Shown one piece after another: positions 43,867 to 54,181 of a stretch of 64,000 nt of DNA. Source of the stretch: Sedimenticola sp. (GTDB taxonomy: Bacteria; Pseudomonadota; Gammaproteobacteria; Chromatiales; Chromatiaceae); assembly GCA_027068915.1 (NCBI GenBank), contig JAMOLT010000033.1:1-64000 (forward strand), in the 5' to 3' direction. The notes below the pieces were generated by a model. The model did no database searches. It saw only the letters and a list, made by a program, of their open reading frames with translations, and was not told the DNA's origin. The stretch's first letter is position 1. Each line of letters opens with the position of its first letter. A program made the translations under genes and the position numbers.

Positions 43867-44484
43867 ATGCGTCTGTTGCGTTATATCATTGCCTTTCTGC
43901 TGGCTTCGCTAGTGGCTTTTGCGCTGGTGTTTACCATGCAGTATTTGATTGCTACGGCAGATCGCAGCCTGGACGAATCCAGTGCTTCCTATTTTGTGGA
44001 TTTTGTTCGCATTAAACGGGATGAGACCGTAAAGCAGCGCCAGCGCAAACCAGAAAAGCCGCCACCACCGAAAGCACCACCGCCCGAGCCGCCACCGCCG
44101 GAAATGGATCAGGCTGATCCCACGGCAGACAAAATATCGGTTGCTGCCATATCGGTTGATACGGACATCTCCATGACTTCCGGCGGAATTAGCTTGGCGC
44201 CAGGTGATTCCGAATACTTGCCAGTGGTCAAGGTGGCGCCGGTGTATCCGCGGCGTGCCTTGCAACGTGGAATTGAAGGCTGGGTGCTGCTGGAATTTAC
44301 CGTGACCAAGCAGGGTGGCACAAAAGACATCGTGGTGGTTTCTTCTGATCCGTCATCCAGCATTTTTCACCGGGCGGCGGTACGGGCGGCGGCAAAATTC
44401 AAATACAAGCCGAGAACGGAAGATGGCAAGCCGATGGAAGTGCCAGGCGTCCGCAATAAAATTATTTTCCAGCTGGAAAAATGA
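43867..44484 (+). CDS. tonB: TonB energy transducer
   Basis: 205 residues from MRLLRYIIAFLLASLV, chosen because it begins the membrane anchor four bases after the exbD stop. A proline-rich segment (KPPPPKAPPPEPPPPE) at about 60–78, and a C-terminal TonB domain with VYPRRALQRGIEGWVLLEF and FKYKPR. TonB2-like short linker. Confidence 0.94.
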   Translation: MRLLRYIIAFLLASLVAFALVFTMQYLIATADRSLDESSASYFVDFVRIKRDETVKQRQRKPEKPPPPKAPPPEPPPPEMDQADPTADKISVAAISVDTDISMTSGGISLAPGDSEYLPVVKVAPVYPRRALQRGIEGWVLLEFTVTKQGGTKDIVVVSSDPSSSIFHRAAVRAAAKFKYKPRTEDGKPMEVPGVRNKIIFQLEK

Positions 44485-44508
44485 ATGGAACGGGATTAAG
44501 TTGAACAA

Positions 44509-45843
44509 ATGTCGAGACCATTAATGTTTACGAGCATAAATTTTTTCAACTTGAGGAAGCTGATGCTGGCATTGCCGATTTGCTTGTCGGTTGCGCTGCT
44601 GGGCATAGGGATAACTGAAACGGCGGTTGCAGCCGGTATTAGCAAAGAGGCGAAAGAAAAGAAAAAGAACAAGGCGCCATTGATCCGAAAAAAAACCTAT
44701 GAGCGCCTGACCAAGGCACAGGAGTTCGTAGAGGCCCGGAAGTACAAACAGGCATTGGCCATACTGAAAAAAATCGAAGGGATGAGCCGCCTTAACAGCA
44801 CAGAGCTTTCCCAGCTGTGGAACTTCTATGCCTACATCTATTTTTCTCAGGAAAACTACCCCAAAGCCATTGCTGCTTACCAGAAGCTGCTGAAGCAGCC
44901 GGATTTACAAGAGGCAATTCGCAGTAGCACGTTATATACACTCAGCCAGCTGTATTTTGTAACAGAGAATTACTCCAAAGCTTTGTCCACAGTAAAAAAA
45001 TGGATGGCGTTGACCGATGACCCCGGGCCTGATGCCTACGCTCTGCTGGGGCAGGCTCATTACAAACTGAAGCAGTACAGGGAAGCCATCCCCCCCTTAC
45101 AGAAAGCGATCACCCTCCAGAAAAAGAAGGGAAAGCCGGTGAAGGAAAACTGGTACCTGCTGCTGCGCGTAAATTATTATGAATTAAAAGACTATAAAAA
45201 TATGGCACTGGTGCTGCGGGAGCTGGTGAGCCGGTATCCCAAATCCCAGTATCTGCAAGATCTGGCTGGCGCATATAGCCAGATGGGCGACACCAAAAAG
45301 CAGCTGGGTATTATGGAGGCTATGTATGAACAAGGCCTTTTGATTACAGAGTCCCAGATCAAGAATCTGGCCAGCCTGTTTGTAATGCATGGTGTTCCGT
45401 ACAAGGCTGGAAAAGTGCTGGAGAAAGGAATTAACAAAGGCATCGTCAAGGAAAGTGAGAAAATATTGAGCTTGCTATCACAATCCTGGATGCAGGCCCG
45501 TGAGGATAAAAAAGCCATTCCGCCATTGCGAAAAGCAGCGGAAAAGTCTTCGGGCGGAGAGTTGTGGATTCGCCTGGGGCAGGCCTATGCAAATGTGGAC
45601 CAATGGAATGACGCGATCAAAGCACTGAAAACCGGGTTGAAAAAAGGTGGTTTGAAGCGGGTGGGCTCCGCCAATATCCTTTTGGGGATGAGCTATTACA
45701 ACATGAATATGTTGAGCAAGGCGAAGTCGGCTTTTGCAGCAGCCACGAGAACAGGCAACAAGAAAAACAAGAAAGTTGCCCGTCAATGGATCAAATACAT
45801 TGATTCCGAGCTGGAACGTGCGGCAGCGCTGGCTCAGGGATAG
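44509..45843 (+). CDS. TPR-repeat periplasmic protein of the TonB2 cluster
   Basis: 444 residues; signal-peptide-like segment at about 17–43 (start possibly at 44524). At least eight TPR-like repeats from residue 62, such as YPKAIAAYQKLLKQP and YREAIPPLQKAITLQ. The gene order DUF3450–TtpC–ExbB–ExbD–TonB–TPR is the same as in the Vibrio tonB2 locus, where the TPR protein is the last member. Confidence 0.88.
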   Translation: MSRPLMFTSINFFNLRKLMLALPICLSVALLGIGITETAVAAGISKEAKEKKKNKAPLIRKKTYERLTKAQEFVEARKYKQALAILKKIEGMSRLNSTELSQLWNFYAYIYFSQENYPKAIAAYQKLLKQPDLQEAIRSSTLYTLSQLYFVTENYSKALSTVKKWMALTDDPGPDAYALLGQAHYKLKQYREAIPPLQKAITLQKKKGKPVKENWYLLLRVNYYELKDYKNMALVLRELVSRYPKSQYLQDLAGAYSQMGDTKKQLGIMEAMYEQGLLITESQIKNLASLFVMHGVPYKAGKVLEKGINKGIVKESEKILSLLSQSWMQAREDKKAIPPLRKAAEKSSGGELWIRLGQAYANVDQWNDAIKALKTGLKKGGLKRVGSANILLGMSYYNMNMLSKAKSAFAAATRTGNKKNKKVARQWIKYIDSELERAAALAQG

Positions 45844-46110
45844 CTGCTCTGCAAGGTGGGTATATGCAGCTAACAGCTGAAAATCTGCCCATTGCCAGCA
45901 GTGCGTGTTGGGAAAAAGCAACGCTTAGACGGCTTTCGGTCGCCAGCCAATAGCCTGTTGCCGGCATACTGGGCGGCAGGCTTGTATTGTCGCTACAAAT
46001 AGCATACAGTTGAACACGCAAATTGTAGTTTATTACCACAAATTTAATTTGTTGTCGGATTGATGCCACAATTGATGTGGGCTTTAATCCCTAATGCGGG
46101 GGCATAAAAA

Positions 46111-48777
46111 ATGATTCGAAAAACTAATCCTATTCTGCGCAATGCGATACATATCGCGCTATATATAGGGGTTGCAAGCACTTTGGCTGCTGTTCCAGCA
46201 GTTGCAGAGGAAGGTAATGAGGCGGATGAAGAGGTTATTGTTACCGGTTCACGTATCCAGCGCAGCACCTTGGCGCAATCCACTGATGTAGTAACCATGG
46301 GCGAGGCCGAGATAGAGGCAACTGGCGATTTGATGATTGCAGATGTCTTGCGTTCTTCCCCACTTAATGCGTATGGCTCTTTCAGCGAGCGCTCTGGTAG
46401 TTCCGCCCAATCGAATGCGACCATAGATTTGCGTGGCCTGGGTTCTCAGCGGACTCTGGTTTTGGTGAATGGCCGTCGCATTCCGGGTTCTCCAAACTTG
46501 GGGGCAGCTTCCGTAAACATCAATATGATTCCCATGGCTGCTGTGGAACGAATTGATATTCTTCCGAACAGTGCTTCGGCGGTTTACGGTTCTGATGCTG
46601 AGGCCGGCGTTGTCAACATTATCCTGAAGCAGAATTTTGAAGGCTTTGAGATCACAGCGCGCCACGGTGAGCGTTCCGAAGATGATGGTATCGAAGAAGG
46701 TGCCAGCCTGGTTGGCGGCGCATCCAACGACAGGGGTAATATCACCTACGCAATCGAGTGGAATCGCCGTGATCCCATTTTTGACCGTGACCGCAAGTAC
46801 ACCGCGCCCTGGATTCGTGACAATGGAGATGGCCGCCTAGATATCTATCTGGATACGGACGGTATTTCCTTCTACGGTAAAACCGTAGAATTGTATGATC
46901 CGAATACCGGTTTTTTTGACATCCAGGCAGCCAATGGCTGTCCTACCACTGGTGGTTTTATGGGTGAGATGGGGCTGGCGGCTTTTGGCCTGCCGAACTC
47001 CACTGCCTGTACCTATGCGTATGGCGATATTTCCGCCAACAAAACTTCGCTGAATCGTTTCAATACTTATATCGATACCAACTACGAGCTGACGGATAAT
47101 GTGGAGTTTTTTGCCAGCGCAATTTTTTCCCGCGTAGAATCCTGGGGACGCTATGCACCGCCTGCCGCAGGCTGGTCTGGCTATCCTGCGGATTATCCTG
47201 ATAACCCTTTCGATATTGATGCCATGATTGCGGATGGAACGATTTCTGAGGATTATGAGCTGTATGGTTATTACCGCTGGACCAACATAGGCCCGCGTAA
47301 CAACACGGTTACTGATACGCAATATGATGTCAGTGGCGGGTTTCGCGGCGATCTTAGCGATACTTTGAGTTATGAGGTATACGCGCAGTACAACCGCTAT
47401 GATTCCAAAGAACTGGGCACCTATTACTTGTCTTATCCGGGGCTGACTGCTGTTCTGGAGCAGGGAATCGATCCATTTTCTCCCGAAGGTGCAGGACTGA
47501 TGCGTGCCACTACCAGCCAGGACAACTACACCACCATGACCAAGTATTTCGGTCAGTTGCAGTGGAGTGTTGGAGACATGTTTGGTGCCGGTGACATGAT
47601 TGTATTGGGTGGCATGGAGTACTTCGAAAATGATTATGTGAATCTGTATGACGCAGCTTCAGAAGCTGGTCAGGTTGGTGGCTCCGCAGGCAATTCATCT
47701 GCTGGCGAGCGTGATGTAACCGCATTTTTTGCCGAGGTCGTTGTTCCCCTGCCAATGAACTTCGAGTTGGATGCCGCCATTCGCTATGATGATTACAGTG
47801 ACTTTGGCTCTGAGGTATCTCCGTCGCTGGGCCTTATCTGGCAAGCGATGGATGCGCTCACGCTACGTGCGCATTGGGGGCAGGGCTTCCGCGCTCCGGC
47901 GCTGTCTGATTTGTATGGGCCCGTAACATTTTCTGCAGAAGACGCTATTGATTACACAACCTGTTTCGCGCAAGGTACCGCTGCTGAGGACTGCCCGGAG
48001 CGCCAGATCGATACATACTATTCTTCAAATCCGGATCTGGATGCGGAAACTTCCACAAGCTTTAGCTTGGGAGCCAGCTGGGAATTCATTGATGACTGGA
48101 CGGCCGATGTTTCCTACTGGAACATTCAGATCGATGATGTGATTTCTGATATTACCGGCCAGGAGGTATTGTATGCAGAAGCCGCAGGAGTAGCATTGAA
48201 TCCGGCGGACGGTGTATGGGTAGATCGTACTGGCGGCGGGCCTCCTACCATACATACGGGAACAGCGAATTCCGGTGAGATGAATGTAGATGGCTTCGAT
48301 TTCCAACTGCAAGGTATGTTCGATACCAAATTTGGCATGTGGACACCATCGCTCATGGCTTCCTATACTCGTTCTTTTGAGCAACAGGTTTATTATAAAG
48401 GGCCGGTTCAGGAAACTGCCGGGTTCAATATGCAGCCAGAATGGCGCTGGCAGGCCGGGTTGGGCTGGAATCTGGGTAAACACTATGTGGATATGACAGT
48501 AGACTACATTGGTGAGCACTCGGAAGCCGACTTCATCGTGGTTAATCCGAATGGTGCGGTTCTGGAGACTAGTAATAAAAACCTGGACTCCTGGACTACG
48601 CTGAATTTGTCCTATAAATATGAGACTGACGACTGGGGTGCGCTCAAGATTGGTGCACGTAACTTGACCAATGAAGAGCCCGTCCTGGACAAAGATGGTA
48701 AATTCTCTCAAGACCACATGAGCTTGTATAACAATACGGGTCGTGTAGTGTATGTTGAGTATACGCTGAAGTACTAA
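46111..48777 (+). CDS. TonB-dependent outer membrane receptor
   Basis: 888 residues. A signal peptide ends AVAEE; EEVIVTGSRI is the TonB-box region; the plug domain follows (TLVLVNGRRIPGSPN, VERIDILPNSASAVYGSDA). The barrel has many alternating strands; the terminal strand ends VVYVEYTLKY with an aromatic last residue, as required for outer membrane assembly. Ligand unknown: of the type that includes siderophore, carbohydrate and peptide receptors. Lies 267 bases after the TonB2 cluster and is its probable client. Confidence 0.93.
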   Translation: MIRKTNPILRNAIHIALYIGVASTLAAVPAVAEEGNEADEEVIVTGSRIQRSTLAQSTDVVTMGEAEIEATGDLMIADVLRSSPLNAYGSFSERSGSSAQSNATIDLRGLGSQRTLVLVNGRRIPGSPNLGAASVNINMIPMAAVERIDILPNSASAVYGSDAEAGVVNIILKQNFEGFEITARHGERSEDDGIEEGASLVGGASNDRGNITYAIEWNRRDPIFDRDRKYTAPWIRDNGDGRLDIYLDTDGISFYGKTVELYDPNTGFFDIQAANGCPTTGGFMGEMGLAAFGLPNSTACTYAYGDISANKTSLNRFNTYIDTNYELTDNVEFFASAIFSRVESWGRYAPPAAGWSGYPADYPDNPFDIDAMIADGTISEDYELYGYYRWTNIGPRNNTVTDTQYDVSGGFRGDLSDTLSYEVYAQYNRYDSKELGTYYLSYPGLTAVLEQGIDPFSPEGAGLMRATTSQDNYTTMTKYFGQLQWSVGDMFGAGDMIVLGGMEYFENDYVNLYDAASEAGQVGGSAGNSSAGERDVTAFFAEVVVPLPMNFELDAAIRYDDYSDFGSEVSPSLGLIWQAMDALTLRAHWGQGFRAPALSDLYGPVTFSAEDAIDYTTCFAQGTAAEDCPERQIDTYYSSNPDLDAETSTSFSLGASWEFIDDWTADVSYWNIQIDDVISDITGQEVLYAEAAGVALNPADGVWVDRTGGGPPTIHTGTANSGEMNVDGFDFQLQGMFDTKFGMWTPSLMASYTRSFEQQVYYKGPVQETAGFNMQPEWRWQAGLGWNLGKHYVDMTVDYIGEHSEADFIVVNPNGAVLETSNKNLDSWTTLNLSYKYETDDWGALKIGARNLTNEEPVLDKDGKFSQDHMSLYNNTGRVVYVEYTLKY

Positions 48778-48802
48778 AATTTATATTTGACAAACCTGCA
48801 AG

Positions 48803-48830
48803 AAGGAGGCCTTTATGGCCTCCTTTTTTA
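48803..48830 (+). terminator. intrinsic terminator after the receptor gene
   Basis: AAGGAGGCC-TTTAT-GGCCTCCTT followed by TTTTA: nine-base stem plus U-tract. Some readthrough into the methyltransferase gene is possible because that gene starts only 25 bases later. Confidence 0.85.
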
Positions 48831-48854
48831 CTTTGCGGGGGTGGAAGAGTGGAT

Positions 48855-49802
48855 ATGGATCCGTGGTCTGCATATTGGAAAAATGGTATTTGTACTTCAT
48901 TTGGTAGTCAGCCACCGCAGTGGTACACACATGCGCTGCAGCCCTTGTGGGAAAGTGGATTCACCAAATTGCCAGACCATTCCAGCATACTGGATGTGGC
49001 CTCCGGCAATGGGGCTGTGGCCCAAATTGCAGCACGGATAAGCATCGAACAAAAAAAACAGCTCCGGATTGTGGCTGCAGACAAGGCGAGCCTGGCAGCC
49101 GAAATTCGTACTGAATATTCCGGCCAAATCGAGTTTCTGCCGAATACACCACTGGAAAAACTGTGTATTCCGGGTGGAAAATTTGCCTTTGTTACTTCTC
49201 AGTTTGGTTTGGAGTATGCAAAAGTAGACTTGGCGTTGGGATCTGTCCATGAGGTACTAGAAGAAAATGGTGAATTGCTGATGGTAGCGCATCATCGTGC
49301 TTCGATCATATGTGAGCACAGCAGGGAGGAATTGCAGCAGTATCGAGCTCTCTTAAGCGAATTTCCGGTATTCGCCAAGCTTGCTTTGTTACTCCAGGCC
49401 ATGGGAGAAATTCGTGGAAGATCTGATTTGCAGGGCCTCTCAGGTAATCCTGCATCGGAAAAGCAACGCGTTGCTTTTAACCGAGTTATTGGGAAGCTGT
49501 TACGCAGATATCCCGAAGGTGTGGTCTTGGCGGATGTGTTGCAACGGATAAACCCGCTGTTTAAGGAGAATGTAACAATGCCGTTGTCGGCGAAGCTCCA
49601 ATATGTGCGCCATTTGGAGCAGGATATGGTGCATGCCCAGCAGCGATTACTCGATCTGACGACGGCTGCCCTGGACGAGAAAGGAATGCAAAGATTCTTG
49701 AGATTGGCTGAAAAGAACGGCCTTGAGACAGAAATGTGTGAAAAAATGTCGGATGAAGCCGGGTTGCTGGCCTGGGTGGTACGGTTTAGAAAAAACAACT
49801 GA
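48855..49802 (+). CDS. SAM-dependent methyltransferase-like protein
   Basis: 315 residues from the ATG behind GGAAGAG (a GTG two codons earlier is too close to it). SILDVASGNGAVAQIAA at about 46–62 is the SAM-binding glycine-rich loop, followed by RIVAADKAS and FVTSQFGLEYAK. The C-terminal half is helical and not recognised. Substrate unknown. Placed between the receptor gene and a small exported protein gene. Confidence 0.7.
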   Translation: MDPWSAYWKNGICTSFGSQPPQWYTHALQPLWESGFTKLPDHSSILDVASGNGAVAQIAARISIEQKKQLRIVAADKASLAAEIRTEYSGQIEFLPNTPLEKLCIPGGKFAFVTSQFGLEYAKVDLALGSVHEVLEENGELLMVAHHRASIICEHSREELQQYRALLSEFPVFAKLALLLQAMGEIRGRSDLQGLSGNPASEKQRVAFNRVIGKLLRRYPEGVVLADVLQRINPLFKENVTMPLSAKLQYVRHLEQDMVHAQQRLLDLTTAALDEKGMQRFLRLAEKNGLETEMCEKMSDEAGLLAWVVRFRKNN

Positions 49803-49818
49803 TATGGGAACTAGCCAA

Positions 49819-50313
49819 ATGAGCAAGATGAAAGTATTTGTATTGGTGCTATTTGCAATCAGCCTGCCAACTACTGGTTTGGCAAAAGATTTTCCGGGTG
49901 TTGAGGCCTTGATGAGCAAGGAAGAGTTTGCGGCAACTGGCCTTGGTAAGCTGTCCGTTGAGGAGCGCAATGCCTTGGATGCCTGGCTGCTAAAATACAC
50001 CACGGATGACGTGCCAGGTTTGGTTCGGGAAGTTCCTGCGCTGAAGGAGTCGATATCGCTCAAGCAGGCTGTCAGCCCAAAGCCAGAAGAGGAGGGGCCG
50101 ATAGTGAGCAGAATTTCTGGAAGCTTTAGTGGTTGGAAAGGAAAAGCGCTGTTCAAGCTAGAGAATGGCCAGGTCTGGAAGCAGCGCCAGACGGGGCGCT
50201 ATTCAAAAAAACTGGAAAACCCGGAAGTGAGAATCAACAAGAACCTGATGGGCTTTTACATGCTGGAAATTCTGGAGACCGGCAGGCGGATTGGCGTCAA
50301 GCGCATCAAGTAG
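49819..50313 (+). CDS. small exported protein of unknown function
   Basis: 164 residues from MSKMKVFVLVLFAIS (an ATG five codons upstream is also possible). A signal peptide ends GLA-KD. LSVEERNALDAWLLKY recurs in proteins next to TonB receptors. The C-terminal part SGWKGKALFKLENGQVWKQR with NPEVRINKNLMGFY forms probable beta strands, a pattern seen in many small uncharacterised proteins. Function unknown. Confidence 0.65.
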   Translation: MSKMKVFVLVLFAISLPTTGLAKDFPGVEALMSKEEFAATGLGKLSVEERNALDAWLLKYTTDDVPGLVREVPALKESISLKQAVSPKPEEEGPIVSRISGSFSGWKGKALFKLENGQVWKQRQTGRYSKKLENPEVRINKNLMGFYMLEILETGRRIGVKRIK

Positions 50314-50316
50314 CGT

Positions 50317-51312
50317 CTATATTTCCAGCACCAACTTCCCCTGGGTATGCCCCTCCTCAATTATACCGTGGGCCTTGCCCGCTTCTGCCAGGGGCAGGGT
50401 TTTGGAAACCTCGACCTTCAGTTTGCCCTCGCTCATCCACTCACCGCACAGGCGCAGGATCTCGCCCTGATGCGCCAGGGCCTCGGGCAAATCCTTGAGG
50501 GCGGGGGTGAGCATCAGGGTAAAGGCGATAGTCAGGTTCTTGTTTCGCGCCTCCCCGGTGACCAGGCTGTCTCCGGGATCGAGAATGGTTACCAAGGTGC
50601 CGTATTCGGCGAGCAGAGGCAGGGATTGGCGAAATACCTCTGGCCCCACGGTATCGAAAACCAGGTCCACTCCTTTGCCCTCGGTAAATTCATGAATAGC
50701 CTCTCCAAGATCCTGTTTTTTGTAGTTGATCACAGCATCGGCTCCCAGAGACTGCACGAAATCCGCTTTGGCCTGTGAGCTTACGGTGGTAATCACCCGG
50801 GCGCTACGCAGCTTGGCCAGCTGAATGGCGAGATGCCCGACACCGCCAGCGCCGGCGTGGATCAGAACGCTCTGGTCTTTCTGCAGCCTGCCACGGTCGT
50901 AGAGCGCCTCCCAGGCGGTAATCAGGGCCAGTGGTGCGGCAGCCGCTCCTGTAGAGGAAATGCGCGCCGGAGCAAATTCGGCGCGGTTCTCGTCCATCAC
51001 CGTGAACTGGGCATAGTTGCCCTGCTCCCTGCCCAGCCCGCCATGACAGAACCACACCTGATCCCCTGGCTGGAAGCGAATGACTTTTTCTCCAACGGCG
51101 ACAACCTCACCTGCTCCGTCACAGCCGAGAATGGCGGGCGGCTGGGCACCATAGAACAGGCCTTTCTTCCGTAACTTGGTATCGACGGGATTCACCCCGG
51201 CGGCGGCAAGGCGCACCTTGATCTGCCGGGGGGAAATGATTTCCGGTTCTGCAATTTCCTTGAGCTTGAGCACATCGATATTACCAATATCTGTCATCAC
51301 TACTGCTTGCAT
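50317..51312 (-). CDS. zinc-independent quinone oxidoreductase (MDR family)
   Basis: 331 residues. GroES-like N-terminal domain (GVNPVDTKLRKKG, LGCDGAGEVVAVG) and a Rossmann NADPH-binding loop HAGAGGVGHLAIQLAK. The zinc ligands of alcohol dehydrogenases are missing, as is usual for quinone oxidoreductases. Cytoplasmic. Confidence 0.88.
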   Translation of the reverse strand: MQAVVMTDIGNIDVLKLKEIAEPEIISPRQIKVRLAAAGVNPVDTKLRKKGLFYGAQPPAILGCDGAGEVVAVGEKVIRFQPGDQVWFCHGGLGREQGNYAQFTVMDENRAEFAPARISSTGAAAAPLALITAWEALYDRGRLQKDQSVLIHAGAGGVGHLAIQLAKLRSARVITTVSSQAKADFVQSLGADAVINYKKQDLGEAIHEFTEGKGVDLVFDTVGPEVFRQSLPLLAEYGTLVTILDPGDSLVTGEARNKNLTIAFTLMLTPALKDLPEALAHQGEILRLCGEWMSEGKLKVEVSKTLPLAEAGKAHGIIEEGHTQGKLVLEI

Positions 51313-51472
51313 GAACCGCCTCCTTATCTTGTGTGCCTTTTGCTGGTATCTTCATTCCACGACCAATTCTGCACAAGCCTTGGTTGGACTGCAAGCGTTG
51401 CTGAGGGAATGCCGTTGCTGTTCCGGTATGATTCCTCCGGCAGTGGTTGGAGAGCCCGGCAGGGAAGTCCGG

Positions 51473-54181
51473 CTAGCGGGCTTCTATATGGATGCTCCAT
51501 CCTCCAGCAAGACTGCCAGTATCCTGCCCAGTATCATCGTACAAGAACAGTCTCCATGCGCCATTGGGGTTGCCGCCTTTCAGGGCAGCCATTCTGGAAT
51601 TATAAGGACTGGGTGGAGCCGGGTCGGTAAAGGATGTAGAGCCATTATTTGTTGGCAGGTATGCGCCGCTTGTAATGGGCAAGGTAATCATGCCGTTTGC
51701 TGCATCATCAAAGGTCAGGCTGGTGTCGGCAATATTGGCATTGCCACCGACATCAGCCATGAGCAGTACCGACTGCCCCTGCGGGCTAACCAGCAGTGCA
51801 TCGATATCAGAAAGATAAGAGTGTTGCAGATTATGCAGGGTAACGGTTACCTTGGATACGCTTCCATTCATTCCGGATACGGTAATCGTAGAGGGATAGG
51901 GCATAAAAGGGCCGGAAGAGGTGCCCACAACCAGGGGGGTACTGCTGCTGCCGTCAAAGACAGAATAAGTTCCCACAGAGAAAATCCCGTTGATGGAATA
52001 ACCTGGTCCCAGCGTTACGTCTGGAGAATAAAAACCCACGCGGGAGCCAACGGCGGTGCCACCGCCTGCTGCCAGAATACTGGTAGTTGCAATGCAGTCC
52101 AAATCCGTGCCGGACTCAAAAGATGTGCCGGTCAGGTCAACTACAGTGCCAGAGCAGGTTTCATTGTCTTCGATATTTACCACAGTGGTGCTGGGGGCGC
52201 CCAATACCGCTCCACCAGTGGGTGCGGAAAGGCTGACCTTGAAGTGCTGCGCGCCTTCAATGGCGGTGTCGTCCAAAATGGTGAAGGTGCAGCTTTTGTC
52301 GGTTGTATCACCGTCAGCCCAGTTTAGATTTATGGTTGATGTGGAAAAGTTGCTGCTTGCCATAGCGGAAATGTTGGAAGCTATGCAACTTGCAGATACG
52401 GCTCCTGCGCTGCCATCTGTGCGTTGGACAGCAATGTCAATGCTGCCGGCGCCTTCATCAACGTAGAATGCCGCAGCGCTGAAGTGCAATACTCCATTGG
52501 ATGAGCTGGCCATGCTCAGGTCTGCTGTCATTGTGATTCCGCTGGAACTGATGCTGGTGGCGCTAAAGCCGCTTGCAGTGCCGTTGTACCAGTTACTTGC
52601 GGGCAAAGTGATGCCCGAAAAGCCGTTGACAGAATTGGCGTACAGGTCGTTGACATCACCCCGGTTTGTTTTGTTTTCGAGGTGCCACTGATTGTCGGAT
52701 TGCACCAGGGAAACCCGATAGTGGCTGATAGAACAGTCTGCAGGGGGAGCGCATTCGTCGGTGTTGTCGCGGTTGTTGCCGGTTGCCTTGGCTTCATCAA
52801 TATGCCAGATGGCCAGGCCGGAACCGGGCAGGCCGATGTCAAAACCGCTCTTATGGCGGTTTTCGATCAGAAAATATTCTCCGGAAGCAGGGGCGGCGGA
52901 TCCATCACCAGCCTGGTATATGTCAGCAGCAACCGATGCGGCATCAATGGTTTCCGCCGTCAGGGCGCCAGTTACAGCTGTTGGTGTTGCCCAGCCAAGG
53001 AAGTATTTGCTCCAGGCGGACATATGTGCCGGTCGATCCCCGGGTCTTGTTCTCCGGTTCCATGAGCCTCCCGCCATCAACGCCCAATTGCCCAGTCCGC
53101 CGGAGGTGTTGTCAGTGTCGTACAGATCGGGCAAGCCGAGACTGTGAGCATATTCATGGGCAAAAACTCCTATGGTTTGTTGCCCGCCAAACAGGATTTC
53201 AGGTTGCAAAATATAGTCGTTGACCTTGATAAATCCACCTGCAGGACAAGAGTCGTTGGTTGTATATTCACCTGCGCCACCCGCTCCCCAGGCATTTGCT
53301 GCATTCAAACTCCAGCGATGAGACCAGACGTCAGCATCAGCACCCCCCGCTTCTTCGCCCGTGCCCTGGTGAATAACTGCAACCACATCAACATAGCAGT
53401 CGCCATCCGTGTCATATTGGGAAAAATCTGTGACAGGATCTGCCGCGCTGATGGCTTCCTCAACCAGCAGGCCGGGAAAGGAATCATTGTTATTGGTATC
53501 ATTTGCACCGTAATAACTGTGAGTATTTGCGGCGGTATACCAGCCGGATACCGATCCGCTAACAGTAAGCTGGTTATAGGATACTTCTTCAAAATAGTCT
53601 TTTAAGGTATATCCCCCGGCTCCGGAAAACAGCAGGGAGTCGAAATCAGATGCCGAATAAGTTGTTGTAGTATCGCTATAGTTGATCATCAGCACAGGCA
53701 GTTTGCCGGTGCTGGCAAGAGGGGTGATCCGCTGTGGCCGGCGGTGAGTACCGCCAGTGGCATAGGTGGATTTGCGCAGGGTGTTTGCGCTCGTGCTGCC
53801 AGATGGTCGTAAATGCTCGTTGATTTCTTCGCCGGATCGGTAGACGGGGCTAAAAATTCTGCCTTTTCTGGCGGCGCTGGATGTGTCTTCGGCCTGTACA
53901 GCTGCGGAAGATGCCACAAGCCGGCCATTGGCGTCACGCTCTGCATAGAACCAGGTTTTTTTGGTCTTGTCGTAGATGATGGAATAGCCGGTGATTGTTT
54001 CCCAGCCATTTACCCATTCATCGCCCCATTGGCGCGCCACAATAATTGTGCCGTCTGCCTGTTCGAGCTTGTATTCACCGGGGGCGGCAGGTACAGCCTG
54101 AGCCGTATTTGCAGCCACCAACAATATTCCGCCGACGGATATAAAAGCCCAGGCTCTCCATAAATGTAAGTAAGAATTCAT
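51473..54181 (-). CDS. secreted M6-family metalloprotease with Calx-beta and P-like domains
   Basis: 902 residues. A signal peptide ends AQA-V. M6 (immune inhibitor A-like) protease domain with zinc motif HEYAHSLGLPDLYD (His342, Glu343, His346). After residue 550: a Calx-beta repeat (FYVDEGAGSIDIAVQR to HFKVSLSAPTGG) and a C-terminal proprotein-convertase P-like domain (LHNLQHSYLSDIDALLVSPQ, WRLFLYDD...GGWSIHIEAR). No GlyGly-CTERM tail. A secreted protease, probably by type II secretion. Confidence 0.9.
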   Translation of the reverse strand: MNSYLHLWRAWAFISVGGILLVAANTAQAVPAAPGEYKLEQADGTIIVARQWGDEWVNGWETITGYSIIYDKTKKTWFYAERDANGRLVASSAAVQAEDTSSAARKGRIFSPVYRSGEEINEHLRPSGSTSANTLRKSTYATGGTHRRPQRITPLASTGKLPVLMINYSDTTTTYSASDFDSLLFSGAGGYTLKDYFEEVSYNQLTVSGSVSGWYTAANTHSYYGANDTNNNDSFPGLLVEEAISAADPVTDFSQYDTDGDCYVDVVAVIHQGTGEEAGGADADVWSHRWSLNAANAWGAGGAGEYTTNDSCPAGGFIKVNDYILQPEILFGGQQTIGVFAHEYAHSLGLPDLYDTDNTSGGLGNWALMAGGSWNRRTRPGDRPAHMSAWSKYFLGWATPTAVTGALTAETIDAASVAADIYQAGDGSAAPASGEYFLIENRHKSGFDIGLPGSGLAIWHIDEAKATGNNRDNTDECAPPADCSISHYRVSLVQSDNQWHLENKTNRGDVNDLYANSVNGFSGITLPASNWYNGTASGFSATSISSSGITMTADLSMASSSNGVLHFSAAAFYVDEGAGSIDIAVQRTDGSAGAVSASCIASNISAMASSNFSTSTINLNWADGDTTDKSCTFTILDDTAIEGAQHFKVSLSAPTGGAVLGAPSTTVVNIEDNETCSGTVVDLTGTSFESGTDLDCIATTSILAAGGGTAVGSRVGFYSPDVTLGPGYSINGIFSVGTYSVFDGSSSTPLVVGTSSGPFMPYPSTITVSGMNGSVSKVTVTLHNLQHSYLSDIDALLVSPQGQSVLLMADVGGNANIADTSLTFDDAANGMITLPITSGAYLPTNNGSTSFTDPAPPSPYNSRMAALKGGNPNGAWRLFLYDDTGQDTGSLAGGWSIHIEAR

